NCBI GenBank assembly: GCA_021846225.1
Contig: JAJZCG010000011.1
Coordinates: 1-44,601 of the forward strand
Direction: 5' to 3'
Source: Pseudomonadota bacterium
Lineage (GTDB): Bacteria; Pseudomonadota; Alphaproteobacteria; Acetobacterales; Acetobacteraceae
DNA length: 44,601 nt
Positions 8,261 through 16,119 of the stretch are shown here, piece by piece; position 1 is the stretch's first letter, and each line of letters starts with the position of its first letter. The notes beneath the pieces were generated by a model that was not told where the DNA came from, searched no databases, and saw only the letters and a program-made list of their open reading frames with translations. The translations under genes were made by a program, and so were the position numbers.

Positions 8261-8307
8261 GATTTCTAATCTTGAGGCCGTGGGTTCGAATCCCGCCGGG
8301 GACGCCA
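8261..8307 (+). tRNA. 3' part of tRNA-Arg(TCT): prophage attachment site
   Basis: The segment has an anticodon-loop-like TTTCTAA, a complete T arm (GTGGG TTCGAAT CCCGC), the acceptor 3' strand CGGGGAC, discriminator G and encoded CCA. The bases to the left do not give the expected 5' acceptor GTCCCCG or a D arm, so only the 3' part of the gene is here. Even the 5' side of the anticodon stem pairs poorly. This is the product of phage integration into a tRNA gene: the phage end carries the 3' identity block and the intact copy should stand at the other junction. TCT in the loop suggests tRNA-Arg. Confidence 0.85.
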
Positions 8308-8401
8308 TACTCGAACAAAAGCAATAACTTCCCCCGGCGTGTCCGCAACGTCAAAAAACGAAAAAACCGCACGCGGCCACGCGGGCGCTCAAAGGTTGGC
8401 A

Positions 8402-8432
8402 GGCGCGCATGCCGTGCCTGGGCGCCGTTTTT
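8402..8432 (+). terminator. Possible intrinsic terminator of the tRNA locus
   Basis: A short stem GGCGC (8402-8406) / GCGCC (8422-8426) is followed by GTTTTTATT. It is about 95 bases past the tRNA CCA and before the sulfotransferase start at 8478. It would be the original tRNA-Arg terminator. The stem is only five pairs, so support is modest. Confidence 0.35.
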
Positions 8433-8477
8433 ATTGGCGCTCTAGCCGCCTCGCCGCCTCCTCGTTACACTCATTTT

Positions 8478-10313
8478 ATGGTTGATTTCACCCCCTGCCC
8501 TTGCGGCTCCGGCCTGCGGCGCGCCCGCTGCTGCGGGCTTGATCTCTCAACGCTGAGCCCGCCCGAGGCTGCCAATACGCTCGTGCCGATGCTCGCCCAG
8601 GCGGAAGCGGCGCTGAAGGCCGGGGACACCGCCACCGCCGAACTCAACGTGCGGCACATGCTGGAACTCGCCCCGGGGCGCGAGGACGCGCTGCTGTTTC
8701 TCTACCGCCTCTCACGCCAGCAAAACCGCCTGGAAGCAGCCGAAGCGCTGATCCGCCGCGTAGTCGCCATCAACCCGAATAATTTCGGGGCGACCAACGA
8801 GCTGACCCTGATGCTGCTGGGCAAGGGCGCGCTGGCGGAAGCTGAAATCCACGCCCGCAACGCCATCCGCATCGCCCCGCAGAACGCGCAGGCGCATAAT
8901 CTCATGGGGCTGGTGCTGACCGAGGCCAACCGCCCGCTGATCGGCGAATACCATTACCGCCGGGTGCTGGAGCTGGCCGAGGCGGAGGAGCCGATCACGC
9001 TGGCCAACCTCGCCTGGAATTTGAAGAACCAGGGGCGAATCGACGAGGCGCGGGCGCTGTACCGGCGCTCGATGGAGCTGAAGCCCGATGTACTGCAGAC
9101 CGTGCTGGGCTTCGCCAAAATGGAGGAGGCCGACCGCAAATTCAGCGCGGCGCTGAAACTGCTCGACGAGGCCGAGCGCTTGCTGCCCGATAACCCCAGC
9201 GTGCAGCTTACCCGCGCCACCGTACTCGCCCGCCAGAAAAAGACCGAGGCCGCGCTGGCGATTCTGCATGAGCCGGAAGAGGGCACCGAAGCCGCGCCGA
9301 AGCTGCGGCTTGGCCCGGCTGAGCTCTCCGAGAAGGGCCGCCTGCTGGACCAGCTTGGCCGCTATGACGAGGCCTTCGCCGCGTTTGACTCCGCCAAGAA
9401 GCGCGCAATGGCGTATGGCGGGCGGCCCTATATGGCGGAGGCGGCCAATGAGCTCGCCGGCCGGCTGAAAGGGTTTTTCAGCGCACGGCGGTTGAAAACC
9501 CTGCCGGTGGCGCAGCTTCGCCGCGATTTCCCGCAGCCGGTGTTCATCGTGGGGTTTCCGCGCTCTGGCACCACGCTCATCGAGCAGACACTGACCGTGC
9601 ATCCGCGCATCTCGGCCGGCGATGAGTTGCCCTATATCAACGACATCACGCAGATCATGCCGCGGCTGCTGGCCAGCCCGCTCAACTACCCGGACGCGCT
9701 GGCAGAGCTTTGGATGGGCGACCAGCGCGAGGGCCTGAACGAGCTGCGCGACTATTACCTGAACCGCGCCGCCAAGAGCGGTATCTTCAAGGAGGGCGCG
9801 GATTTTTTCACCGACAAGATGCCGCTGAATGAGACGCATCTCGGCCTCATCGCGCTGTTGTTTCCGCAATCGCCGATCATCCATGTGATCCGCCACCCGC
9901 TGGACGTGCTGCTCTCGGTCTACTCCAACCACCTCACCCACGGGTTTTTCTGCGCGGCGGCAATGGAGAGCATCGCGCAGCACTACAATCTGGTCGCGGA
10001 TCTGATCACGCATTACCGCCAGAATGTGAACATGCGTTATCTGGCGGTGCGCTATGAGGACATGGTGGTGGACCAGGAGGCGAATGTGCGGAAGATTCTG
10101 GCGTTCATCGGCGTGGATTTCGACCCGCGCTGCCTGAGCTTCGAGCAGAACACCCGCTACGCCCGCACCGCGAGCTACGCGCAGGTGACGGAGAAACTCT
10201 ATGACAGATCGCGCTACCGCTACCGGCCGTATCTGGCGCATCTGGAGCCGGTGCTGGAGAGCCTGCGTCCGGTCATTGACCGGCTGGGTTACGTCATCGA
10301 CAAGCCGGAATAA
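8478..10313 (+). CDS. SEC-C / TPR / sulfotransferase fusion protein
   Basis: 611 aa from ATG 8478. An upstream in-frame ATG at 8409 is less likely because the SEC-C motif follows the later start directly. Residues ~5-19 are a SEC-C zinc motif (PCPCGSGLRRARCC). Residues ~30-300 hold tetratricopeptide repeats (for example AEAEIHARNAIRIAPQNAQA, LANLAWNLKNQGRIDEARAL). From ~355 there is a sulfotransferase domain with the PAPS 5'-phosphosulfate loop (FIVGFPRSGTTLIEQTL) and later VIRHPLDVLLS, the 3'-phosphate region. It would move sulfate from PAPS to an unknown acceptor, the TPRs probably binding a protein or carrier. No ribosome site is evident. Confidence 0.85.
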   Translation: MVDFTPCPCGSGLRRARCCGLDLSTLSPPEAANTLVPMLAQAEAALKAGDTATAELNVRHMLELAPGREDALLFLYRLSRQQNRLEAAEALIRRVVAINPNNFGATNELTLMLLGKGALAEAEIHARNAIRIAPQNAQAHNLMGLVLTEANRPLIGEYHYRRVLELAEAEEPITLANLAWNLKNQGRIDEARALYRRSMELKPDVLQTVLGFAKMEEADRKFSAALKLLDEAERLLPDNPSVQLTRATVLARQKKTEAALAILHEPEEGTEAAPKLRLGPAELSEKGRLLDQLGRYDEAFAAFDSAKKRAMAYGGRPYMAEAANELAGRLKGFFSARRLKTLPVAQLRRDFPQPVFIVGFPRSGTTLIEQTLTVHPRISAGDELPYINDITQIMPRLLASPLNYPDALAELWMGDQREGLNELRDYYLNRAAKSGIFKEGADFFTDKMPLNETHLGLIALLFPQSPIIHVIRHPLDVLLSVYSNHLTHGFFCAAAMESIAQHYNLVADLITHYRQNVNMRYLAVRYEDMVVDQEANVRKILAFIGVDFDPRCLSFEQNTRYARTASYAQVTEKLYDRSRYRYRPYLAHLEPVLESLRPVIDRLGYVIDKPE

Positions 10314-10322
10314 GGAGCCAAC

Positions 10323-10829
10323 ATGTTCAAACAACCATTTAGCGTGGCCGTCCTCATCACCCTGGCGGGAGCCGTTCCGTTTTTGGCGCTCGGCGCCGTG
10401 GTGCTGCTGGACCCGCTGGGGTCTAAAACAGCGATCGAGGTGCTGGTCAGCTATGGCGCGGTCATCCTCTCCTTCACCGGGGCGGTGCATTGGGGCTTTG
10501 CCCTGCGCGATAGCGCGCATCCGCTAAACGGCGCGCCGCTCACCCCGGCGGCGCTGGGCTCGGAGCGGCAACTGCTCATCTTCGGCATCATCCCCGCGGT
10601 CATCGGCTGGCTGGCGCTCTCGGTCATGCTGCATTTCCAGGCGCCGGCGCTGGCGCTGTTCGCGCTGCTGGCGGGCTTTTTCGTCACCATCGTGGTGGAG
10701 ACGATGGGCCGGGGCCGCGGGGTGGTGGCGGGTAATTATCTGGTCCTGCGCTGGGTAGTCTCCATCATCGTGCTGCTGGTGCTGCTCAGCGTGCTGGCAA
10801 CCGTGCTGACCGGCATGCGCGTGGGCTGA
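10323..10829 (+). CDS. DUF3429 family membrane protein
   Basis: 168 aa, ATG 10323 with AAGGAG, nine bases after the sulfotransferase stop and so likely cotranscribed. About five hydrophobic segments (AVLITLAGAVPFLALGAVVL, VLVSYGAVILSFTGAVHWG, LLIFGIIPAVIGWLALSVML and two more). The YGAVILSFTGAVHWG segment is typical of DUF3429 inner-membrane proteins, whose biochemical role is not known. Confidence 0.75.
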   Translation: MFKQPFSVAVLITLAGAVPFLALGAVVLLDPLGSKTAIEVLVSYGAVILSFTGAVHWGFALRDSAHPLNGAPLTPAALGSERQLLIFGIIPAVIGWLALSVMLHFQAPALALFALLAGFFVTIVVETMGRGRGVVAGNYLVLRWVVSIIVLLVLLSVLATVLTGMRVG

Positions 10830-10910
10830 CATGCCCGCCGCACTGGGGCGCCACCTCGCAAACCGGGGCGGAACCGGCTATCAACAAGCCCTGTGAGTTA
10901 AGGCCATATC

Positions 10911-11855
10911 ATGGGTATCGACCGGTTTTTCAGCATCATCGCGGGCGGCATCGACCAGTATGCGATTCTGCCCGTTCTCTATCGTTTCGGCTGGATGGAA
11001 TGGGGGGATCTCTCCTTCGACTGGGCGCTGGTGTGCGTCTACGGCCTGTTCGCGGTGATCGTGACCTACGCGGTCTGCTGGCCGCTGGAGCATTTCTTCC
11101 CCATCGAGCACTGGGACAACAAAAAAGCCGTGGCGGTGGACGTATTCTACACCTTCGTCTCGCGGGTGGGGGTGATCCCTGTCGTCAACTTTCTGATGTT
11201 CTATCAGGTGCAGACATGGTTCTCGGGCATGCTGGTGAGTGCGGGGTATATTCCGCCAACACTGGAGACGATGTTCCCCGTGCTGTTTGGCCATCCGCTG
11301 GCCGCCTTTTTGTGCTACGCACTGATCCTGGATCTGGCCGACTACTGGCGCCACCGGCTCTCGCACAGCTTCCGCGCCTGGTACGCGCTGCATGCGCTGC
11401 ATCATGCACAGCGGCAAATGAGCTTCTGGTCGGATGACCGCAACCATGTGCTCGACGATATGATCTCCTTTTTCTGGTTCTTCGCCGTCGGGCTGGCCAT
11501 CGGCATTCCGCCGTTGCAGTTCCCGCTGTTGATCCTGCTGCTGCGCTTCATTGAGAGTTTTTCGCATGCCAACATCAAGGTCTCGTTCGGGCCGCTGGAG
11601 TACATACTGGTCTCGCCGCGCTTCCACCGGCTGCACCATGCGCTGCGCGCCGCCGGGCGCTCCTCGTTCAACTACGGCGGGGTGTTCACGCTTTGGGACA
11701 TTATTTTCCGCACCGCTGATTTCTCGCCGGTGTGGATGCCCACCGGCGACGCCAGGGCGCCCGAGAAACTGGCCACCGGCACTTATCTGGAGCAGCAATT
11801 CACAGGGGTGAGGATGTTCATCTCGGCCCTGCTTGGCAGAAGAGCCCCAAGTTAA
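10911..11855 (+). CDS. Sterol desaturase / fatty acid hydroxylase family protein
   Basis: 314 aa membrane protein. Its histidine clusters ([27 protein letters not shown], and [12 protein letters not shown]) are the di-iron ligand boxes of the sterol desaturase / SUR2-type hydroxylase superfamily. These enzymes use O2 to hydroxylate or desaturate lipids in the membrane. Several hydrophobic spans lie around the boxes. The substrate cannot be read from sequence; a hopanoid, fatty acid or ornithine-lipid substrate would fit this lineage. It is followed 13 bases later by argG. Confidence 0.82.
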   Translation: MGIDRFFSIIAGGIDQYAILPVLYRFGWMEWGDLSFDWALVCVYGLFAVIVTYAVCWPLEHFFPIEHWDNKKAVAVDVFYTFVSRVGVIPVVNFLMFYQVQTWFSGMLVSAGYIPPTLETMFPVLFGHPLAAFLCYALILDLADYWRHRLSHSFRAWYALHALHHAQRQMSFWSDDRNHVLDDMISFFWFFAVGLAIGIPPLQFPLLILLLRFIESFSHANIKVSFGPLEYILVSPRFHRLHHALRAAGRSSFNYGGVFTLWDIIFRTADFSPVWMPTGDARAPEKLATGTYLEQQFTGVRMFISALLGRRAPS

Positions 11856-11868
11856 TACAAGGCGTCTC

Positions 11869-13095
11869 ATGGAACATAAAGTCAAAAAAGTTGTGCTCGC
11901 CTACTCCGGCGGGCTGGATACCTCGGTCATCCTGCGCTGGTTGCAAAACACCTATGAGTGCGAGGTGGTGACCTTTACCGCCGATCTCGGCCAGGGCGAG
12001 GAGCTGGAGCCGGCCCGCGCCAAGGCCGAGATGTTTGGCATCAAGCAGATATTCATCGAGGATCTGCGCGAGACCTTCGTGAAGGATTTCGTGTTCCCGA
12101 TGTTCCGCGCCAATGCGGTGTATGAGGGCCAGTATCTGCTCGGCACCTCCATTGCCCGCCCGCTCATCGCGCAACGCCAAATCGAGATTGCCGAGATGGT
12201 CGGCGCGGATGCGGTGGCGCATGGCGCGACCGGCAAAGGCAACGACCAGGTGCGCTTCGAGCTTGGCTATTACGCGCTGAATCCGAATATCCGCGTGATC
12301 GCCCCTTGGCGCGAATGGGACCTCACCTCGCGCACCCGGCTGATCGAATACGCCGAGGCCAACCAGATTCCCATCACCAAGGACAAGCGCGGTGAAGCGC
12401 CGTTCTCGGTGGATGCCAATTTGCTGCACTCCTCCTCGGAGGGGAAAATCCTCGAAGATCCCGCCGTGGAACCCGAAGAGGTTGTGTACCAGCGCACCAT
12501 CAGCCCGATGGATGCGCCCGACCACGCCACCGAAATCACCATCGATTTCTCGCACGGCGATGCTGTGGGCATCAACGGCGAGGCGCTCTCGCCCGCCACG
12601 CTGCTCACGCGGCTGAATGAATACGGCAAGGCAAACGGCATCGGCCGGCTGGACCTGGTGGAGAACCGCTTCGTCGGCATGAAGTCGCGCGGGGTGTATG
12701 AGACGCCGGGCGGGACGATCCTGTTGCAGGCGCACCGGGCCATCGAGTCCATCACGCTCGACCGCGAGGCCGGGCATTTGAAGGACAGCATCATGCCCCG
12801 CTATGCGGAGCTGATCTATAACGGCTTCTGGTTCTCGCCCGAGCGGCGGATGCTGCAGGCGCTGATCGACACGTCGCAGGCCTCGGTCACCGGCACGGTG
12901 CGGCTGAAGCTCTATAAGGGCAATGTCATCATCATCGGGCGCGAGAGCCCGCATTCGCTGTATTCGACGCGGATGGTGACATTCGAGGACGATGCCGGCG
13001 CCTATAACCAGCAGGACGCCGCCGGTTTCATCAAGCTGAACTCGCTGCGCCTGCGGCTGGGGGCGGCGATCGGCCGGCGCGGCGGCAGCCTGTAG
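11869..13095 (+). CDS. argG: Argininosuccinate synthase
   Basis: 408 aa, normal for the family. Joins citrulline and aspartate with ATP to argininosuccinate in arginine synthesis. The N-terminal pyrophosphatase loop [12 protein letters not shown] is clear, and [23 protein letters not shown] and SPMDAPDHA are canonical ArgG segments. I take ATG 11869 ([15 protein letters not shown]) because the in-frame ATG at 11833 lies inside the upstream gene. AAGG stands before the start. argC and argH of the same pathway lie elsewhere in this window, so the arginine genes are scattered. Confidence 0.96.
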   Translation: MEHKVKKVVLAYSGGLDTSVILRWLQNTYECEVVTFTADLGQGEELEPARAKAEMFGIKQIFIEDLRETFVKDFVFPMFRANAVYEGQYLLGTSIARPLIAQRQIEIAEMVGADAVAHGATGKGNDQVRFELGYYALNPNIRVIAPWREWDLTSRTRLIEYAEANQIPITKDKRGEAPFSVDANLLHSSSEGKILEDPAVEPEEVVYQRTISPMDAPDHATEITIDFSHGDAVGINGEALSPATLLTRLNEYGKANGIGRLDLVENRFVGMKSRGVYETPGGTILLQAHRAIESITLDREAGHLKDSIMPRYAELIYNGFWFSPERRMLQALIDTSQASVTGTVRLKLYKGNVIIIGRESPHSLYSTRMVTFEDDAGAYNQQDAAGFIKLNSLRLRLGAAIGRRGGSL

Positions 13096-13153
13096 AGAGG
13101 AAAACTTTGATCCGCCGGTTCGAATAAACCGAATAGAGGGATTCCGGCCGGCG

Positions 13154-13200
13154 GAACACAAAGGGAACGAAAAGTTAATTTTAGAGTTGCTATTTTGTTC
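13154..13200 (+). promoter_or_regulatory. Two LexA (SOS) box-like sites before recA
   Basis: GAAC-N7-GAAC stands at 13154-13168 and matches the alphaproteobacterial LexA direct-repeat consensus (GTTC-N7-GTTC read on the other strand) exactly. GTTG-N7-GTTC at 13186-13200 matches with one mismatch, in the opposite orientation. Both lie 130-180 bases before the recA start, in the intergenic region after argG. This predicts LexA repression and induction of recA by DNA damage. No lexA is in the window. Confidence 0.75.
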
Positions 13201-13332
13201 TCGCCCTGGCAACCTGCGTTTTAGATCTTCATTTTGGCACTCCAAGGAAAACACGCTATGGTTGCACCCGCGTCAGGACCAAAACGCCGTTTGACGGCAG
13301 TCGATTCGGTGACGGACGCTGGGGAAACAGCA

Positions 13333-14391
13333 ATGACCAGGAAGCCGGACATGGAAAAAAACAAGGCGTTGGACGCCGCGATGGCGCAGATCGAACGGGC
13401 CTTCGGCAAGGGCTCCATCATGCGCATGGGGGCCAAGGGCACCGGCGAGGCGATTGATGTTATTCCCTCCGGCTCGCTCGGGCTGGATCTGGCGCTGGGG
13501 ATCGGCGGGCTGCCGCGCGGGCGCGTGATCGAAATTTACGGGCCGGAAAGCTCCGGTAAGACCACACTGGCGCTGCATGCCATCGCCGAGGCGCAGAAGC
13601 GCGGCGGCACCTGTGCCTTTATTGACGCGGAACACGCGCTGGACCCCACCTATGCGCGCAAGCTGGGTGTCGATGTCGATAATCTGCTGATCTCCCAGCC
13701 CGATACCGGCGAGCAAGGGTTGGAGATCGCCGATACGCTGGTGCGCTCGGGTTCCATCGATGTTCTGGTGATCGACTCGGTGGCGGCGCTGGTGCCGCGC
13801 GCCGAGCTTGAGGGGGAGATGGGCGACAGCCATGTCGGCCTGCACGCGCGCCTGATGAGCCAGGCGCTGCGCAAGATCACCGGTTCGGTCTCGCGCAGCA
13901 ACACCATGCTGATCTTCCTCAACCAGATCCGCTTGAAGATCGGCGTGATGTTCGGCAACCCGGAGACGACGACGGGCGGCAACGCGCTGAAGTTCTACGC
14001 CTCGATCCGTATGGAGATCCGGCGCACCGGCTCGATCAAGGACCGCGAGGAAGTGACCGGCAACCACACGCGTGTGAAGGTGGTGAAAAACAAGCTGGCG
14101 CCGCCGTTCCGGCAGGTGGAATTCGATATCATGTTCGGTGAGGGCATCAGCAAAATGGGCGAGCTGGTGGATTTGGGCGTGAAAGCCGGGGTGGTGGAGA
14201 AATCCGGCGCCTGGTTCAGCTATGACAGCACGCGCATCGGCCAGGGGCGCGAGAACGCCAAGCAATTCTTGCGCGAGAACCCTAAGATGGCTGACGCCAT
14301 CGAGAAAAAAATCCGCGAGCAGGCTGTCGCGATTTCAGAGGCCCTGCTGGTCGCCGATACAGGCGATGGCGAGAGCGACACCCCGGATTAA
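13333..14391 (+). CDS. recA: Recombinase A
   Basis: 352 aa from ATG 13333 ([20 protein letters not shown]). RecA forms ATP-dependent filaments on single-stranded DNA, exchanges strands and triggers LexA self-cleavage. Walker A ([15 protein letters not shown]), the [20 protein letters not shown]2 region and the C-terminal domain are all present. The frame stays open upstream with ATGs at 13258 (AAGGAA before it) and 13234, which would add an N-terminal tail not usual for RecA. ATG 13351 (MEKNKALD) is also possible. GGGGAAA eight bases before 13333 decides my choice. Confidence 0.97.
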   Translation: MTRKPDMEKNKALDAAMAQIERAFGKGSIMRMGAKGTGEAIDVIPSGSLGLDLALGIGGLPRGRVIEIYGPESSGKTTLALHAIAEAQKRGGTCAFIDAEHALDPTYARKLGVDVDNLLISQPDTGEQGLEIADTLVRSGSIDVLVIDSVAALVPRAELEGEMGDSHVGLHARLMSQALRKITGSVSRSNTMLIFLNQIRLKIGVMFGNPETTTGGNALKFYASIRMEIRRTGSIKDREEVTGNHTRVKVVKNKLAPPFRQVEFDIMFGEGISKMGELVDLGVKAGVVEKSGAWFSYDSTRIGQGRENAKQFLRENPKMADAIEKKIREQAVAISEALLVADTGDGESDTPD

Positions 14392-14414
14392 ACCAGGAGA
14401 GCAGGCCCGGCCGG

Positions 14415-14431
14415 CAGCAGCGATGCTGCTG
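14415..14431 (+). terminator. Hairpin downstream of recA, weak terminator candidate
   Basis: CAGCAGC (14415-14421) and GCTGCTG (14425-14431) form a 7-bp hairpin with a 3-base loop 24 bases after the recA stop. No T-run follows, so it may stabilise the mRNA end rather than terminate. Confidence 0.3.
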
Positions 14432-14562
14432 GCAAGTCAGCTGCCGTTGCAGGCATAGGGCTGTGAATATTCTTTATTTTTTCTTGGCACCCGGCGTATG
14501 ATGGGCGCGGCAACAGGCGGAAAAACGCACACGAGCCAGAGGAAATTTAAGGGATATGTGCC

Positions 14563-14691
14563 ATGGTCATGGCTGGACATTCGCGGCATGACAGAGACAC
14601 CCTGGGGGGGTGGACCTGCTTTGCGGTCGGCGTGGGGTATGTTGCGGTCTTTATCCTTTGCCTTGTTCTGGTGCTGAACCTCACACACTGA
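14563..14691 (+). CDS. Possible 42-aa single-span membrane peptide
   Basis: ATG 14563 (or 14569) opens a short frame with TAAGGG about nine bases before the start. The product starts MVMAGHSRHDRDTLGGWTC and ends in one strong hydrophobic segment (FAVGVGYVAVFILCLVLVLN) plus LTH. The charged His-rich head and single C-terminal span recall small subunits of respiratory oxidases in alphaproteobacteria (aa3-type subunit IV-like), but no family signature is certain. It is monocistronic between recA and phoR. Its stop codon is the start of the second unit of a 14-bp tandem repeat. Confidence 0.45.
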   Translation: MVMAGHSRHDRDTLGGWTCFAVGVGYVAVFILCLVLVLNLTH

Positions 14692-14744
14692 ACCTTGCGC
14701 ACTGAGCATCGCACACTGAACCTCACACACTGAACCTCGCGCGC
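14675..14744 (+). repeat. 14-bp tandem repeat, 5 copies
   Basis: Five consecutive 14-base units: TGAACCTCACACAC, TGAACCTTGCGCAC, TGAGCATCGCACAC, TGAACCTCACACAC, TGAACCTCGCGCGC. Units 1 and 4 are identical. The array fills most of the gap between the small membrane ORF and the phoR stop. Its unit length is not a multiple of three, so it is not a coding repeat. Confidence 0.9.
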
Positions 14745-14763
14745 GGCGTGAAGCCGTGTCCGT

Positions 14764-16119
14764 CTAGATTCGCGCAGGCAGCCAGACGGTAAAGATCGTG
14801 CCGCGGCCTTCGGTCGAGTCGATCACCAGCCGGCCGCGATGGCGGTTGATAACGTGCTTGACGATGGCCAGGCCAAGCCCGGTTCCGCCCACGGCGCGCG
14901 AGCGCCCTTTATCCACACGGTAGAAACGCTCGGTCAACCGCGGGATATGCTCACGGGGTATCCCGGCGCCATCATCCGCGACGCTCACCAGCACGCCGTT
15001 GGCGGCAAAGCGCGCATCCGTGCCGGCACGCGCAGCCACCAGTTTTATGCAGCCGCCGCGCTTGCCGTATTTGATCGCGTTGTCGAACAGGTTGGTGAAC
15101 ACCTGGGCCAATTGGTCGGCATCGGCGGGGATGACGGGCAGGTCCGGCGGAATCGCCACTTCCAGGCGCGTCTCATTTTCATGCAGCATGGGCTCCATCC
15201 CGGCGATGATGCGCTCCAGCAGCGGGCGGATATCAATCAGCTCCTCCGGCGGCTGATGCTCGGATATCTCGATCCGCGAGAGGTTAAGCAGGTCGCCGAT
15301 GACCCGCTGCATGCGCGCCGCTTGTTCGGCCATGATGCCAAGGAAGCGCTTCTGCGCCTCCGGGTCATCGGCCGCCGGGCCGCGCAGGGTCTCGATGAAG
15401 CCGATGAGGCTGGCAAGCGGCGTGCGCAGCTCATGGCTGGAATTGGCGACGAAATCAGCCCGCATCTTCTCCAGCGCGCGCTCATGGGTGCGGTCCGTCA
15501 CCAGCACATATACCGGGCCGTTCACGGGGATCACGGTCACGTCAAGGTCGCGCGGCACCGGCACCGCCAGGGTCAGCCGGTTGCGCACGGGGGCGTTGGT
15601 CTGCCCGGCATCCGCCAGGGCGGTGCGCAGCACGGGGTGGCGGAGCAGGGCCGCGGTCTCCGCGCCAAAGGCAGTCACCGCGCTCGCATTACGCCAGACC
15701 GGATTGCCCGCGGCATCCAGCTTCATCAGCGGGTCCGGCAGGCGCTCCACCAGGGCGCGGTCCTCGGTCGCGCTGGCGACCAGGCGCGCGCGAGAGAGGC
15801 GCTCGGCGTGGATCAGGCGGATCGCCTCCTGGCCGAGCAGGCGCATGCCCGGCACCAGCAAGGAGGTATTGCGCGGCATGTCCTCCGGGCGGGTTTGCAA
15901 GGCGCGGACCAGCGCGGTCATCACCATGATATCGCGCCCCAGCAGCACGCCAAAGCCGACCGCCACGCCCGTGCAGGCTGCCCAGGCCAGGAAGGCAGGC
16001 AGCGCGTGCAACGCGCCAATAACCACAAGCAGGCCAAATGCCACGCTCGGCAAAGCCGCCAGCGCCAAAAAAAACGCAAGCGCAGCCGGCCACGCCCGGT
16101 CCAGCGGCTGTACGGACAT
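14764..16119 (-). CDS. phoR: Sensor histidine kinase, PhoR type
   Basis: 451 aa from ATG 16119. Two N-terminal membrane spans (residues ~10-60), a PAS-like region (LVERLPDPLMKLDAAGNPVW), a HisKA dimerisation domain with the H-box FVANSSHELRTPLASLIGFI, then an ATPase domain with N-box (FTNLFDNAIKYGK), G1 (VADDGAGIP) and G2 (GGTGLGLAIVKHV). This is the PhoR arrangement, which senses phosphate limitation through the Pst system and phosphorylates PhoB. Neither phoB nor pst genes are adjacent here. The start overlaps the stop of the LpoA-like gene (TGATG), so the two are coupled. Another PhoR-like kinase with a different signal cannot be excluded. Confidence 0.85.
   Translation of the reverse strand: MSVQPLDRAWPAALAFFLALAALPSVAFGLLVVIGALHALPAFLAWAACTGVAVGFGVLLGRDIMVMTALVRALQTRPEDMPRNTSLLVPGMRLLGQEAIRLIHAERLSRARLVASATEDRALVERLPDPLMKLDAAGNPVWRNASAVTAFGAETAALLRHPVLRTALADAGQTNAPVRNRLTLAVPVPRDLDVTVIPVNGPVYVLVTDRTHERALEKMRADFVANSSHELRTPLASLIGFIETLRGPAADDPEAQKRFLGIMAEQAARMQRVIGDLLNLSRIEISEHQPPEELIDIRPLLERIIAGMEPMLHENETRLEVAIPPDLPVIPADADQLAQVFTNLFDNAIKYGKRGGCIKLVAARAGTDARFAANGVLVSVADDGAGIPREHIPRLTERFYRVDKGRSRAVGGTGLGLAIVKHVINRHRGRLVIDSTEGRGTIFTVWLPARI

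Larger units (their letters stand above)
1..8307. mobile_element. Right end of a lambda-like prophage integrated at tRNA-Arg
   Basis: A continuous block of phage tail and lysis genes runs from the left edge to a tRNA 3' fragment at 8261-8307. The order tail tip J, fibre, adhesin, assembly factor, small membrane proteins, endolysin, holin is the usual late end of a siphovirus genome. Neighbouring genes overlap or abut by a few bases throughout 3285-7174, as in phage transcription units. The tRNA fragment marks one attachment site. The intact tRNA and probably the integrase lie at the other end, outside this window. Tail and lysis frames look intact, so nothing here shows decay, but whether the phage can be induced cannot be judged from one end. 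Confidence 0.9.

Noticed and set aside
8712-10520. A 602-codon frame on the minus strand opposite the sulfotransferase
   Set aside because: It mirrors a clear SEC-C/TPR/sulfotransferase gene, with His/Arg/Gln-rich composition typical of an antisense frame in GC-rich DNA.
14437-14730. A 97-codon minus-strand frame in the recA-phoR gap
   Set aside because: It translates the 14-bp repeat (CEVQ-type repeats), has no ribosome site and shows no protein-like pattern.
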